Of a stretch of DNA of 64,000 nucleotides, positions 53,730 through 62,809 are shown piece by piece. The stretch lies in assembly GCF_003182485.1 (NCBI RefSeq), contig NZ_QGTX01000001.1, forward strand, positions 3,868,001 to 3,932,000. The letters are read 5' to 3'. Made by a program: the position numbers and the translations under genes. The notes beneath the pieces were generated by a model, which ran no database searches, was not told the origin of the DNA, and saw only the letters and a list, made by a program, of their open reading frames with translations. Positions within the stretch are counted from its first letter, which is position 1; each line of letters opens with the position of its first letter. The stretch comes from Geodermatophilus normandii. GTDB taxonomy: Bacteria; Actinomycetota; Actinomycetes; Mycobacteriales; Geodermatophilaceae.

Positions 53730-54143
53730 TCAGCGGCCCCGCGTGGCCTTCCGGACGGCGAGCCAGCGCGCCGCGGACGGCGCGAGGGCGAGGGCGCCGG
53801 TCGCCACCGCGAGGGCACCGAAGACCACCGCGGCGCCGCCCAGGACGAGCCGGTCGCCGTCGTGCGCCCCCAGCGGGCCGGTGGACAGCTGGACCAGCCA
53901 CCACCCGACGAAGCCGAGCTCCACGACGCAGGTGACCACCAGCGTCCACCGGTCGATGCCGGTGACGACGAGCACCGCGCCGGTCACCAGGGCCCCCACC
54001 GCCGCGAACTCCAGCAGCGCCACCACCAGGCCCTGGCGGGGGACGCTCGACCCCAGCTCGCCGTAGGGGTCGCTGAAGCCGGCGAACCACCAGGTGGCCA
54101 CGGCCCCGGGCACGGACAGGGCGGCCAGGACGCAGGCCAGCAC
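53730..54143 (-). CDS. Small four-helix membrane protein, uncharacterised
   Basis: Not recognised. The 137 residues form about four membrane segments ([81 protein letters not shown]) with a short basic C-terminus. The GTG at 54143 is the only usual start codon after the upstream stop. Same strand as and 85 bases after the next membrane-protein gene. Confidence 0.6.
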   Translation of the reverse strand: MLACVLAALSVPGAVATWWFAGFSDPYGELGSSVPRQGLVVALLEFAAVGALVTGAVLVVTGIDRWTLVVTCVVELGFVGWWLVQLSTGPLGAHDGDRLVLGGAAVVFGALAVATGALALAPSAARWLAVRKATRGR

Positions 54144-54228
54144 GCACGCGGTGACCGCCGTGCCGGGCCGGCGCGGGGGACGGGCCGGCCCGGCACGGCG
54201 GGCGCGAGCGGCGGGTTCGCCCAGCCGG

Positions 54229-54894
54229 TCACCGCGCCGCCCCCCCGACGGGTGCGGCGCCGGCGTCGTCGGACCACCGCCGGACCGGCCCGACCAGCAG
54301 CAGGCCCAGCGCCACGGCCGGTGCCGCGACGTAGAACAGCACCGCGGCCACGAGCAGGCCGGCGGAGCCGAGGACGTCGTCGGTCAGGGCGTCGAGCGAG
54401 GACAGCCGCACCAGCCAGTAGACGGCGAGCAGGAGCTGGACGGCCAGGGCGACGAGCAGGGTCAGCCAGGACGAGCGGCTGCGCCGGTTGAGCACGAGGA
54501 TGCCGCCGACCACGAGCGCGACGACCGACAGCAGCTGCACGATGGTCACGACGGTGCCCTCGGCGACCAGGGCGTCGGCCTCGGCGTCGCCGCCGAACCC
54601 GGTGGAGACGACGCCCAGCGTGCTGGCCAGCAGCAGCAGGTACGCCGACGTCAGGGCGACCAGCCCGCCCTGGACGAAGGCGAGCACCGAGGAGGCGACG
54701 AGCTGCCCGGGCCGGCGCGGGCGGGCGGGCACCGGCGGGCCGTAGGCCGGCCAGTACGGGGCCGGCACCGGCCAGCCCCCGCCGTAGGGGCCGGGAGCCG
54801 GCGGCGCGTACGGGGCCGTGGGCGGTGGACCGAGGTAGGCGACCGGCTCGGTCGTGGTGGCCGGGTCGGCCCAGGGACTGCCGGGCGCGGTCAC
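54229..54894 (-). CDS. Membrane protein with Pro/Tyr-rich N-terminus, uncharacterised
   Basis: 221 residues. The first 60 are rich in P, Y, G and A (APYAPPAPGPYGGG), a cytoplasmic tail type common in actinomycete membrane proteins. About four hydrophobic segments follow (LVASSVLAFVQGGLVALTSAYLLLL, VVTIVQLLSVVALVVGGILVL, WLTLLVALAVQLLLAVYWLV, AGLLVAAVLFYVAAPAVALGLLLV). GTG at 54894 overlaps the stop of the flavin dehydrogenase (GTGA). Confidence 0.68.
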   Translation of the reverse strand: MTAPGSPWADPATTTEPVAYLGPPPTAPYAPPAPGPYGGGWPVPAPYWPAYGPPVPARPRRPGQLVASSVLAFVQGGLVALTSAYLLLLASTLGVVSTGFGGDAEADALVAEGTVVTIVQLLSVVALVVGGILVLNRRSRSSWLTLLVALAVQLLLAVYWLVRLSSLDALTDDVLGSAGLLVAAVLFYVAAPAVALGLLLVGPVRRWSDDAGAAPVGGAAR

Positions 54895-56546
54895 AGCGCG
54901 GCCGCCAGGGCCCGGCCGGCGACCCGCCCGGAGAACAGGCAGCCGCCGAGGAAGGTGCCCTCGAGCGACCGGTAGCCGTGCATGCCGCCGCCGCCGAACC
55001 CGGACGCCTCACCGGCGGCGTACAGGCCGGGGAACGGGCCGCCGCCGTCGGCGCGCAGCACCCGCCCGGACAGGTCGGTCTCCAGGCCGCCGAGCGTCTT
55101 GCGGGTGAGCAGGTTGAGCCGCACGGCGATCAGCGGGCCGGCCTCGGGGTCGAGCAGCCGGTGCGGCGGGGCGACCCGGATGAGCTTGTCGCCCAGGTAG
55201 CCGCGGGCGCCGCGGATCGCCGTCAGCTGCAGGTCCTTGGTGAAGGGGTGGTCCACCTCGCGGTCGCGGGCGACGACCTCGTGGTGCACCGTCTCGAGCG
55301 CGATCTCGGGCGCTCCGCCGGTGATCCGGTTCATCCCGGCGACGAGCTCGGGCAGCGTCGTCGCCGTCACGAAGTCCTCGCCGCGGTCCAGGAACGCCTG
55401 GACGGGGGCCGAGACCCCGGACCGGACCCGGCCGAGGAGCAACTTGAGGTCCCTACCGGTGAGGTCGGGGTTCTGCTCGGAGCCCGACAGCGCGAACTCC
55501 TTCTCGACGATCTTCTTCGTCGACACGAACCAGGTGTGCTCGTACCCGGTCTGCCCGATGTGGGCGAGCGTGCCGAGGGTGTCGAAGCCGGGGAACAGCG
55601 GGACCGGCAGCCGCTGCCCGGTGGCGTCGAGCCACAGCGAGGAGGGGCCGGGGAGGATCCGGATGCCGTGCCGCGCCCACACCGGCGAGTGGTTGGCGAT
55701 GCCCTCGGTGTAGTGCCACATGCGGTCGCGGTTGACCAGGTGCGCGCCGGCGTCCTCGGTGGCCTGCAGCATCAGCCCGTCGACGTGCGCGGGGACGCCG
55801 GAGAGCAGGCGCTGCGGCGCGGGACCGAGCCGGGCCGGCCAGTTCCGCCGGACGAGGTCGTGGTTGCCGCCGATGCCGCCGGAGGTGACGACGACGGCCT
55901 GCGCGGCGAGCTCGAAGTCGCCGACGGCGGTGCGCGAGCTGGCCTCCCCGCGGGCGGCGTCACTGGGCTCGAGCACCTCGCCGCGCACGCCGGTGACCGT
56001 CCCGCCGGTGACGACGAGCGAGGTCACCCGGTGGCGGAAGCGCAGCTCCACCAGGCCGCGGTCGACGGCCGCGCGCACGCGGCGGGCGAAGGGCTCGACG
56101 ATCCCGGGGCCGGTACCCCAGACGATGTGGAAGCGGGGCACCGAGTTCCCGTGGCCGGTGGCCGTGTAGCCGCCGCGCTCGGCCCAGCCGACGACGGGGA
56201 AGAACCCGACGCCCTGCTCCCGCAGCCAGGCCCGCTTCTCCCCCGCCGCGAACTGCAGGTAGGCCTCGGCCCACTGCCGCGGCCAGTGGTCCTCGGGACG
56301 GTCGAAGGCGGCGGTGCCGAACCAGTCCTGGCGCGCCAGCTCCAGGGAGTCGCGCACCCGCAGGCGGCGCTGCTCGGGCGAGTCGACGAGGAACAGGCCC
56401 CCGAAGGACCACCACGCCTGCCCGCCGAAGGTCGCCTCCGGCTCCTGCTCCAGCAGCACCACCCGCTTGCCGGCGTCGGCCAGCTCGGCGGTCGCCACCA
56501 GCCCGGCCAGGCCGGATCCCACCACCACGACGTCTGTGTCGCTCAC
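54891..56546 (-). CDS. FAD-binding dehydrogenase, KstD-like family
   Basis: 551-residue flavoprotein with an N-terminal dinucleotide site VVVVGSGLAGLVATAELAD, the ATFGGQAWWSFGGLFLVDSP stretch, VVVTSGGIGGNHDLV and the C-terminal FAD contact LYAAGEASGFGGGGMHG. It belongs to the FAD_binding_2 group that includes 3-ketosteroid dehydrogenases and fumarate reductases. The layout is closest to the actinobacterial predicted oxidoreductases (Rv0785-like), not to true KstD, so the substrate is open. GTG at 56546 lies 7 bases after TAGCGT, which picks it over the GTG at 56555. Confidence 0.82.
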   Translation of the reverse strand: MSDTDVVVVGSGLAGLVATAELADAGKRVVLLEQEPEATFGGQAWWSFGGLFLVDSPEQRRLRVRDSLELARQDWFGTAAFDRPEDHWPRQWAEAYLQFAAGEKRAWLREQGVGFFPVVGWAERGGYTATGHGNSVPRFHIVWGTGPGIVEPFARRVRAAVDRGLVELRFRHRVTSLVVTGGTVTGVRGEVLEPSDAARGEASSRTAVGDFELAAQAVVVTSGGIGGNHDLVRRNWPARLGPAPQRLLSGVPAHVDGLMLQATEDAGAHLVNRDRMWHYTEGIANHSPVWARHGIRILPGPSSLWLDATGQRLPVPLFPGFDTLGTLAHIGQTGYEHTWFVSTKKIVEKEFALSGSEQNPDLTGRDLKLLLGRVRSGVSAPVQAFLDRGEDFVTATTLPELVAGMNRITGGAPEIALETVHHEVVARDREVDHPFTKDLQLTAIRGARGYLGDKLIRVAPPHRLLDPEAGPLIAVRLNLLTRKTLGGLETDLSGRVLRADGGGPFPGLYAAGEASGFGGGGMHGYRSLEGTFLGGCLFSGRVAGRALAAAL

Positions 56547-56553
56547 GGCGGGC

Positions 56554-56559
56554 ACGCTA
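56554..56559 (-). promoter_or_regulatory. -10 element of the flavin dehydrogenase gene
   Basis: TAGCGT on the minus strand with 7 bases to the GTG at 56546. Confidence 0.5.
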
Positions 56560-57165
56560 GCGGGCGCGGCCGTCCCGGCGGGGACCGGCGGACGGCGGCG
56601 TCCGCGGTGTCGCCCGGCCGGGACGGGTCCACTCCCGGATCGGGCGGCGCACCGCCAGCGTCAGGCAGCCGACCGGGCCGACGAGCAGCAGCAGCGCCCA
56701 GCCGACCGCGGAGTCGTCGCCGAGCGCACCGAAGAGCGCGGCCACGCCGAGCAGCAGGAGCAGCGGGAGCGCCGCGGCGGCGGTGAGCACCAGCCAGCCG
56801 CGGCCCCGGCCGAGCCACACCAGCGCCGCGCCGGCGACCGCCAGCAGCGCCAGGACCGCCGACACGGCCAGGTGGCGGCCCCACCCCGCGGGCTGGCCCG
56901 CCCACAGCAGCCAGCCGAGGTAGAGGTCCTCGGCGGCGACCAGCAGGCCGAACACCGCGGCGAACGGCGCGGTGAGCGGACGGCCCGGCGAGGGCACGGG
57001 CGGGGCGACCCGCCGGACCGCCGGCGACGGCGCGGCGGCCGCCCGGGGGAACGGCGGGTCGTCGCCCGGCGGGATGGGGACGACGGCATGCCGCGCAGCG
57101 TAGAGAGCGGACCTCCCTGCCCCCGCCGCTCGCACGCCCGAGGCGGGACCCTGCGGGGAGGCCAC
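56557..57165 (-). CDS. Membrane protein, start uncertain
   Basis: Not recognised. The body has about four hydrophobic segments (FAAVFGLLVAAEDLYLGWLLWAG, LAVSAVLALLAVAGAALVWLG, WLVLTAAAALPLLLLLGVAAL, AVGWALLLLVGPVGCLTLAV) and a basic tail. The only in-frame GTG starts (57165 and 57135) lie inside a 55-bp intergenic repeat, which is suspicious. A TACGCT-N7-ATG leaderless signature points to ATG at 57089, but that ATG is in another frame. A one-base frameshift near 57050-57090, or a non-standard start, would reconcile this. Confidence 0.55.
   Translation of the reverse strand: MASPQGPASGVRAAGAGRSALYAARHAVVPIPPGDDPPFPRAAAAPSPAVRRVAPPVPSPGRPLTAPFAAVFGLLVAAEDLYLGWLLWAGQPAGWGRHLAVSAVLALLAVAGAALVWLGRGRGWLVLTAAAALPLLLLLGVAALFGALGDDSAVGWALLLLVGPVGCLTLAVRRPIREWTRPGRATPRTPPSAGPRRDGRAR
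57109..57163. repeat. 55-bp palindromic repeat, copy 3
   Basis: Same family as 28681-28795, with ends ggacctccctgc and ctgcggggaggcc. About 11 pairs can form between the ends with one bulge. Confidence 0.75.
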
Positions 57166-57175
57166 CTGCGGCGGG

Positions 57176-57598
57176 CTACGCCGCGCGGCCGCGCCGGTGG
57201 GCCCGCGCCTCGGCCAGCCAGCGGCCGACGGCCGGGGTCATCGCCAGCCCGGCCGCCAGCACGGGGCAGACGGCGAGGACGAACGGGCCCAGGCCCACCG
57301 ACTGCCCCACCGACGCGGCGGTCGCGAGCACCAGCACGCCGGCGGCGATCGCGGCCAGCGCGGCGAGCACCAGCGGCACCCGCCCGCGCCGGAGGAGGAA
57401 CCAGCCGAGGGCGAACAGCTGCAGCAGGGGCGGCAGGAGCAGCAGGACCACGCTGACCCAGTCCCGCCGCCCGGAGTCGGCCTCCAGGCCGCCGAGCGCG
57501 ACCACCAGGAAGGCGACGACGACCAGCGGCAGCACACCCAGCGCCGCGAGGACGGCGGCGGCCAGGGCCGGCCCGGGGATCCGAGAGGGCGTGCTCAT
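57176..57598 (-). CDS. Small membrane protein, uncharacterised
   Basis: Not recognised. 140 residues with about four hydrophobic segments (AAAVLAALGVLPLVVVAFLVVAL, WVSVVLLLLPPLLQLFALGWFLL, LVLAALAAIAAGVLVLATAAS, GPFVLAVCPVLAAGLAM) and a short basic end. ATG at 57598 lies exactly 7 bases after TAGGCT, so the start is well supported even without a ribosome site. Confidence 0.7.
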   Translation of the reverse strand: MSTPSRIPGPALAAAVLAALGVLPLVVVAFLVVALGGLEADSGRRDWVSVVLLLLPPLLQLFALGWFLLRRGRVPLVLAALAAIAAGVLVLATAASVGQSVGLGPFVLAVCPVLAAGLAMTPAVGRWLAEARAHRRGRAA

Positions 57599-57605
57599 GG
57601 GGCGC

Positions 57606-57611
57606 AGCCTA
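57606..57611 (-). promoter_or_regulatory. -10 element of the 140-residue membrane protein gene
   Basis: TAGGCT on the minus strand with 7 bases to the ATG at 57598. Confidence 0.55.
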
Positions 57612-57617
57612 GGAGAA

Positions 57618-57672
57618 GGACCGTCCCGCACCCCACCGCCCGCACGCTCGCGGCGGGCCCTGCGACAGGGCC
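57618..57672. repeat. 55-bp palindromic repeat, copy 4
   Basis: ggaccgtcccgc start, shared core cgcacgctcgcggcggg, end gacagggcc. It lies 21 bases past the stop of the ABC exporter gene and may end that transcript. Confidence 0.75.
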
Positions 57673-57692
57673 GCCCCCCTGGGCACCCGGGG

Positions 57693-59498
57693 TCAGCCGA
57701 CCGCTTGGGGCTCGCCGGCCGACGAGCGCCGCCAGGAGGCGTGCAGGCGGGCGTAGGGGCCGACGGCGTCGACCAGGTCGGCGTGCGTCCCACGTTGCAC
57801 GACCCGGCCGGCGTCGACGACGAGGACCTCGTCGGCCCGCTCGGCGGTGGACAGCCGGTGGGCGATGGTCAGCGTGGTGCGGCCCTCGGTGAGCCGGTCG
57901 AGCGCCAGGGTCAGCCGCCGCTCGGTGGCCGGGTCGACGGCGCTGGTGGCCTCGTCGAGGACGAGCAGGTCGGGAGCGGCCACGTGCGCGCGGGCGATGG
58001 CGACCAGCTGCCGCTCCCCCGCCGACAGCGACTCCCCGCGCTGGCCGACCGCCGTCGCGACGCCGCCGGGGAGACCGGCGAGCCAGTCGCCCAGGCCCAG
58101 CTCCTCCAGCGCCGCGGTGACCTGCGCGTCGGTGAGCCCGGGCCGCCCGTAGCGGACGTTGTCGGCGACGGTCGCGTCGAAGAGGAACCCGTCCTGCGGC
58201 ACCATGCCCACCCGCCGGCGCAGCGAGGAGAAGGCGACGTCGGTCAGGGGCACCCAGCCGGACGCGTCCGACCCGAGCAGCACGCGCCCCCCGGTCGGGT
58301 CCATGAGCCGGGTGACCAGCTTGGCGAACGTCGTCTTGCCCGAGCCGGTCTCCCCCACGACGGCGTAGCGGCGCTGGGGGGCCAGCGTCAGGTCGACGTC
58401 GTCGAGGGCCGGCCGCGCGCCCGGCGCGTAGCGGAAGGTGACGTGCTCGAGCCGGACGCCGAGCGGCCCGGCGGGCAGCTCGAGGGCCGAGCCGGTGGCG
58501 GCCGGGTCGCGGACGTCGGGCCGGGTGTCGAGGACGTCGAGCACCCGGCGGAACCCGGCGACGGCGTTCTGGCCCTCGTTGAGCACCTCGCTGGCGGTCT
58601 GCACCGGCGCGACGAACAGCGTGACGAGGAAGAGGAAGGCGACCAGCGTGCCGGCGGTGACCTGACCGGCCAGGCCGAGCCAGACGCCGACCACGACGAC
58701 GGCGGCGTTGGCGACGGCGGCCACGAACTCGCCGCTGACGAACACCGCGGCGGTGACCTTCTGCGCGTCGACCTGGGCGCGGTAGTGCCGGCCGATGGCG
58801 CGGTCGAGGCGGGCCGCCGTCCGCTCGCGGATGCCGTAGGCACGCACCGTCGGGGCGCCGACGACGGACTCCGCGACGGCCGCGAGGACGTCGCCCACCC
58901 GCTCGCGGACCACGCCGTAGGCGACCTGCAGCCGCTGGGCGAACCAGCGGACGGCGATCGCCAGCGGGACGAAGCAGACGAGCACCAGCAGGGTCAGCTG
59001 CCAGGAGTAGACCGCCATGACGACGGTGGCCACGACCAGCTGGCCGAGGCTGACCACGCCGAGCACGCCGCCCCACTGCATGAAGGTCGACAGCTGGTCG
59101 ACGTCGCTGGTGACGCGGGAGACCAGCGAGCCGCGGCGCTCGCCCTGCTGGTGCAGGACCGACAGGTCGTGCACGTGCCGGAACGCCCGCGAGCGCAGCC
59201 CGGCCAGCGCGGTCTCGGTGGTGCGGAAGAGCCGGACGTTCATCCGGTAGACGGCGACGCCGGTGACCAGGACGACGGCGGCGCAGACGGCCACCAGGGT
59301 GCGGACCAGCCCGAGGTCGGGGCCGCCGGGGGCGAGCAGGCCGCGGTCGATGACCTGCTGGACGGCGATCGGCACGACGACCCGCCCGGCGGTGGCGATC
59401 AGGGCGAGCGCGAAGGTGGCCGGCAGCCCGCGGCGGAACTCGGGCATGGTCCGCAGGCCGCGGCGCAGCGTGGCGATCGCGCCTCGCCCGTCGCTCAC
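57693..59498 (-). CDS. ABC exporter half-transporter, canonical ATPase site
   Basis: 601 residues with an N-terminal six-helix exporter domain and a C-terminal ATPase: Walker A GETGSGKTT, signature ESLSAGERQLVAIARA, Walker B LLVLDEATSAVD with the catalytic E, and H-loop IAHRLST. GTG at 59498 overlaps the stop of the partner gene (GTGA). The pair fits a type IV heterodimeric exporter for drugs, lipids or peptides. The arrangement recalls BmrCD/TM287-288 type pairs; the substrate cannot be told. Confidence 0.9.
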   Translation of the reverse strand: MSDGRGAIATLRRGLRTMPEFRRGLPATFALALIATAGRVVVPIAVQQVIDRGLLAPGGPDLGLVRTLVAVCAAVVLVTGVAVYRMNVRLFRTTETALAGLRSRAFRHVHDLSVLHQQGERRGSLVSRVTSDVDQLSTFMQWGGVLGVVSLGQLVVATVVMAVYSWQLTLLVLVCFVPLAIAVRWFAQRLQVAYGVVRERVGDVLAAVAESVVGAPTVRAYGIRERTAARLDRAIGRHYRAQVDAQKVTAAVFVSGEFVAAVANAAVVVVGVWLGLAGQVTAGTLVAFLFLVTLFVAPVQTASEVLNEGQNAVAGFRRVLDVLDTRPDVRDPAATGSALELPAGPLGVRLEHVTFRYAPGARPALDDVDLTLAPQRRYAVVGETGSGKTTFAKLVTRLMDPTGGRVLLGSDASGWVPLTDVAFSSLRRRVGMVPQDGFLFDATVADNVRYGRPGLTDAQVTAALEELGLGDWLAGLPGGVATAVGQRGESLSAGERQLVAIARAHVAAPDLLVLDEATSAVDPATERRLTLALDRLTEGRTTLTIAHRLSTAERADEVLVVDAGRVVQRGTHADLVDAVGPYARLHASWRRSSAGEPQAVG

Positions 59499-61270
59499 GC
59501 CGCCACCTCGGCCTGCGAGTACGCGCGCACCAGCGCCGCGTAGCCGGGGACGGTGGCCAGGAGCTGCTCGTGGGTGCCGCGGGCGGTCACCCGGCCGTTC
59601 TCCAGCCAGACCACCTCGTCGGCCAGCGCGATGGTGGCCTGCCGGTAGGCGACGACCACCACGGTCGAGGGCCGGTCGGCCGAGCGCAGCGCGTCGAGGA
59701 TGCGCGCCTCGACGGTGGGGTCGACGGCGCTGGTGGCGTCGTCGAGGACCAGCAGCCGGGGCCGCCGGATGACGGCGCGGGCGAGCGCGAGCCGCTGCCG
59801 CTGGCCGCCGGAGAGGGTGGCGCCGCGCTCGCCGACGCGGGTGTCGAGGCCCTCGGGCAGCCGGTCGACGAAGTCCTCGGCGGCGGCCACCCGCAGCGCC
59901 GCGCGGACCTCGTCGTCGGAGAAGTCGCCGCCGAGGGTGACGTTGCCGCGCACGGTGTCGTCGAAGAGGAACGTGCCCTGCGGGACGAACGCGGCCTGAC
60001 CGCTGACCTCGCCCTCGCGCAGCCGGCGCACGTCGACGCCGTCGAGCAGGACCTCGCCGGCGATCGGGTCGACCAGCCGCACGAGCAGCCCCGCCAGCGT
60101 GGACTTGCCCGACCCGGTCGGCCCGACCACGGCGACCGTGCTGCCGGCCGCGACGTCGAAGGTGATCCCGGAGAGCACCGGCGCCGCGGCGCCGTCGAAG
60201 ACGTGGTCGACCGCGCGCAGGCCCAGGCGGGCGCCGCCGTCGCCGCCGGCCGCGGCGTCCGGGCCGTGCGGGGTCTCGCCTGTCGCGTCGAGGACCGGGG
60301 TCACCCGGTCGAAGCCGGCCAGCGCGCGCGGGAGGTCGGCGAGCACCCAGCCGATCGCGCGGATGGGCAGCGCGAGCAGGGTGAACAGGTAGGCGATGCT
60401 CACCAGGTCGCCGGCGTCGGTGTCCCCGGAGGCGACCCGGCCGGCGCCGACCAGCAGCACGGCGAGCGTGCCGAGGTTGGGCAGCGCCTCCATCAGCGGG
60501 TCGAACAGCCCGCGCACCCGGCCGACGGCGACCAGCCCGTCGCGCAGCTCCTCCGCCCGCTCGGTGAACCGGGCGCTCTCGACGTCCTCGCGGCCGAGGG
60601 TCTTGACCACCAGGCCGGCGTCGAAGCTCTCGTGGGCGATCTCGCTGACCTCGGCGCGCAGCTGCTGGGCGCGTTGCATGCGCGGGCTCATCACCTGCGA
60701 GTAGACGGCGTTGACGACGAACACCAGCGGGAAGACGACCAGGCCGACCAGCGCGACCACGGGGTCGGTGAGCACCAGCGCGACGGCGGTGATGGCGATC
60801 ATCACGAGCGTCCCGCAGGCGAAGGGCAGCGGCGAGACGAAGTACCAGGCGGCCTCGACGTCGGAGTTGGCGTTGGACAGCAGCTGCCCGGTGGGGTGGC
60901 GCTGGTGCCAGGCCAGCGGCAGCCGCAGGTACTGCCCGGTCACGCGGCGGCGGTAGTCGGCCTGCAGCCGGTAGGCCATGATCCCGGCGAACAACCGGCG
61001 GCCGAGGATGCCGAGGATCTTGAGGACGGCGACGCCCAGGACCACGGCGACGGTGAGGGCGAGCGCGCCGGCGGTCGTGTCGCCCTCGGCGAAGGCCGGG
61101 AGGATCACGCGGTCGGTGATGCCGCCGACCACGAACGCCGACAGCACGGTCATCGCGGCGTAGACGCTGCTGGCCAGCACGGCGAGGGTGAACATGCCCG
61201 GCTGCTCGCGGATGGACAGCAGCACGTGGCGCAGGCCCCGCCGGACGACGGCGTCTCGGGCGCGGGGCAC
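59495..61270 (-). CDS. ABC exporter half-transporter, degenerate ATPase site
   Basis: 591 residues with a six-helix domain and ATPase: Walker A GPTGSGKST, signature ATLSGGQRQRLALARA. Walker B reads LLVLDDATSAVD, so the catalytic glutamate is aspartate, and the H-loop histidine is replaced (VVAYRQAT). These changes mark the degenerate half of heterodimeric exporters. GTG at 61270 has AGGAG 4 bases upstream. First gene of the two; divergent from the TIGR03085-type gene. Confidence 0.9.
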   Translation of the reverse strand: MPRARDAVVRRGLRHVLLSIREQPGMFTLAVLASSVYAAMTVLSAFVVGGITDRVILPAFAEGDTTAGALALTVAVVLGVAVLKILGILGRRLFAGIMAYRLQADYRRRVTGQYLRLPLAWHQRHPTGQLLSNANSDVEAAWYFVSPLPFACGTLVMIAITAVALVLTDPVVALVGLVVFPLVFVVNAVYSQVMSPRMQRAQQLRAEVSEIAHESFDAGLVVKTLGREDVESARFTERAEELRDGLVAVGRVRGLFDPLMEALPNLGTLAVLLVGAGRVASGDTDAGDLVSIAYLFTLLALPIRAIGWVLADLPRALAGFDRVTPVLDATGETPHGPDAAAGGDGGARLGLRAVDHVFDGAAAPVLSGITFDVAAGSTVAVVGPTGSGKSTLAGLLVRLVDPIAGEVLLDGVDVRRLREGEVSGQAAFVPQGTFLFDDTVRGNVTLGGDFSDDEVRAALRVAAAEDFVDRLPEGLDTRVGERGATLSGGQRQRLALARAVIRRPRLLVLDDATSAVDPTVEARILDALRSADRPSTVVVVAYRQATIALADEVVWLENGRVTARGTHEQLLATVPGYAALVRAYSQAEVAA

Positions 61271-61386
61271 GGGTCTCCTCGGGGTCGCGACGGCGGGGGC
61301 GTCCGCACGTCCTACGTCAGGCTAACCACCTGCCGGACGACCGGCCCCGGGGTTTCCGGGGCGGGCACGATCGGTAACCCGCGGCG

Positions 61387-62022
61387 GTGACCGATGCTTC
61401 CCGCCCGCTCGCCGCCCGCGAGCGCGCGGCCCTCGCCGACCTGCTCGACGACCTCGGACCGGACGCGCCGACGTGCTGCGAGGGGTGGAGCACGGCGCAC
61501 ATGGCCGCGCACCTGGTGACCCGCGACCGCCGTCCCGACGCGATGCCGGGCTACGCGCTGGAGCGCACGCCGGTCGGCGCGGCGCTGCACGCGCACGCGG
61601 AGCGGCTCGAGGACCGGCTGCGGACCACGACGCCGTATCCGGAGCTGGTGTCGCGCGTGCGCACGGGCCCGCCGGGATGGCTGCCGGGTGGCTGGCCGCT
61701 GGCGCAGCTGGTGGACGGGCCGGAGTTCGCCATCCACCACGAGGACGTGCGGCGCGCGCAGCCGGGTTGGGAGCCGCGCGCCCTGCCGCTGCCCGACGCC
61801 GACCGGCTGTGGAGCGCCGCGCAGCTGTTCGCGCGCACGGCGGCGCCGCGGTACCCCGGCGGCCTGGTGCTGCAGCGCAGCGACGTCCCCGGGCCCGGCA
61901 GGCGGATCCGCGCGGGCTCCGACGTCACGACCGTCGAGGGCGAGCCGCTGGAGGTCCTGCTGTGGGCGACCGGCCGCGACGTCGCCCGCGTCGCCGTCCG
62001 GGGCGGGGCGCCCGCTAGCTGA
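61387..62022 (+). CDS. TIGR03085-type DinB-like metal-binding protein
   Basis: 211 residues. The N-terminus [44 protein letters not shown] matches the mycothiol-dependent maleylpyruvate isomerase/DinB group, where H in W(S/T)xxHMAAHL and a later H in [12 protein letters not shown] bind a metal. The TIGR03085 call rests on this pattern and on [16 protein letters not shown]. The GTG at 61387 follows a TAACCC-N6 sequence. Its 3' end overlaps hisF by 8 bases, tail to tail. Confidence 0.78.
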   Translation: MTDASRPLAARERAALADLLDDLGPDAPTCCEGWSTAHMAAHLVTRDRRPDAMPGYALERTPVGAALHAHAERLEDRLRTTTPYPELVSRVRTGPPGWLPGGWPLAQLVDGPEFAIHHEDVRRAQPGWEPRALPLPDADRLWSAAQLFARTAAPRYPGGLVLQRSDVPGPGRRIRAGSDVTTVEGEPLEVLLWATGRDVARVAVRGGAPAS

Positions 62023-62809
62023 GGGGGGTGTCCCGCTCCGCCCGCACCGGGGCGCCGGCCCGTGCCAGCGCCTGCTTGACGTCGCCGATCCGCAGCGTGC
62101 CGAAGTGGAAGACGCTGGCGGCGAGCACCGCGTCCGCGCCGGCCTCGACCGCGGGCGGGAAGTGCTCCACCGCGCCGGCTCCCCCGCTGGCGATGACCGG
62201 CACGCTCACCTCCCGGCGCACCGCGCGGATGAGCTCGGTGTCGAAGCCGGCGCGGGTGCCGTCGGCGTCCATCGAGTTGAGCAGCACCTCCCCCACCCCG
62301 AGCTGTGCGGCCTGCACCACCCACTCGACGGCGTCGCGGCCGGTGCCGCGGCGCCCGCCGTGCGTGGTGATCTCGAAGCCGGAGTCGGTGACGGCGCCGT
62401 CCCGGCACCGCCGGGCGTCGAGGGAGAGCACGAGCACCTGGTTGCCGAAGCGGTCGGCGATCTCGCTGATCAGCTCGGGCCGGGCGACGGCGGCGGTGTT
62501 GACCGCGACCTTGTCGGCGCCGGCGCGCAGCAGCCGGTCGACGTCGTCGGGGCTGCGCACGCCGCCGCCGACGGTGAGCGGGATGAAGACGCTCTCGGCG
62601 GTGCGCCGGACGACGTCGTAGGTGGTCTCGCGGTCGCCGGAGCTGGCGGTGATGTCGAGGAAGGTCAGCTCGTCGGCGCCCTCGGCGTCGTAGACGCGGG
62701 CCATCTCCACCGGGTCGCCGGCGTCGCGCAGGTCGACGAAGTTGACGCCCTTGACCACCCGGCCGGCGTCGACGTCGAGGCACGGGATCACGCGGACGGC
62801 GAGGCTCAC
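62015..62809 (-). CDS. hisF: Imidazole glycerol phosphate synthase cyclase subunit
   Basis: Makes imidazole glycerol phosphate from PRFAR and ammonia supplied by HisH. The 264-residue TIM barrel has [18 protein letters not shown] with the catalytic aspartate (D12), [26 protein letters not shown] and [16 protein letters not shown] at 62809 overlaps the RidA-like stop (GTGA). HisH is not in the window. Part of hisA-ridA-hisF. Confidence 0.96.
   Translation of the reverse strand: MSLAVRVIPCLDVDAGRVVKGVNFVDLRDAGDPVEMARVYDAEGADELTFLDITASSGDRETTYDVVRRTAESVFIPLTVGGGVRSPDDVDRLLRAGADKVAVNTAAVARPELISEIADRFGNQVLVLSLDARRCRDGAVTDSGFEITTHGGRRGTGRDAVEWVVQAAQLGVGEVLLNSMDADGTRAGFDTELIRAVRREVSVPVIASGGAGAVEHFPPAVEAGADAVLAASVFHFGTLRIGDVKQALARAGAPVRAERDTPLS

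Noticed and set aside
56661-57089. 142-residue frame starting at an ATG with a leaderless promoter
   Set aside because: Composition is arginine/proline/serine-rich shadow reading; the overlapping frame has clear membrane segments. Kept only as a hint of a frameshift.
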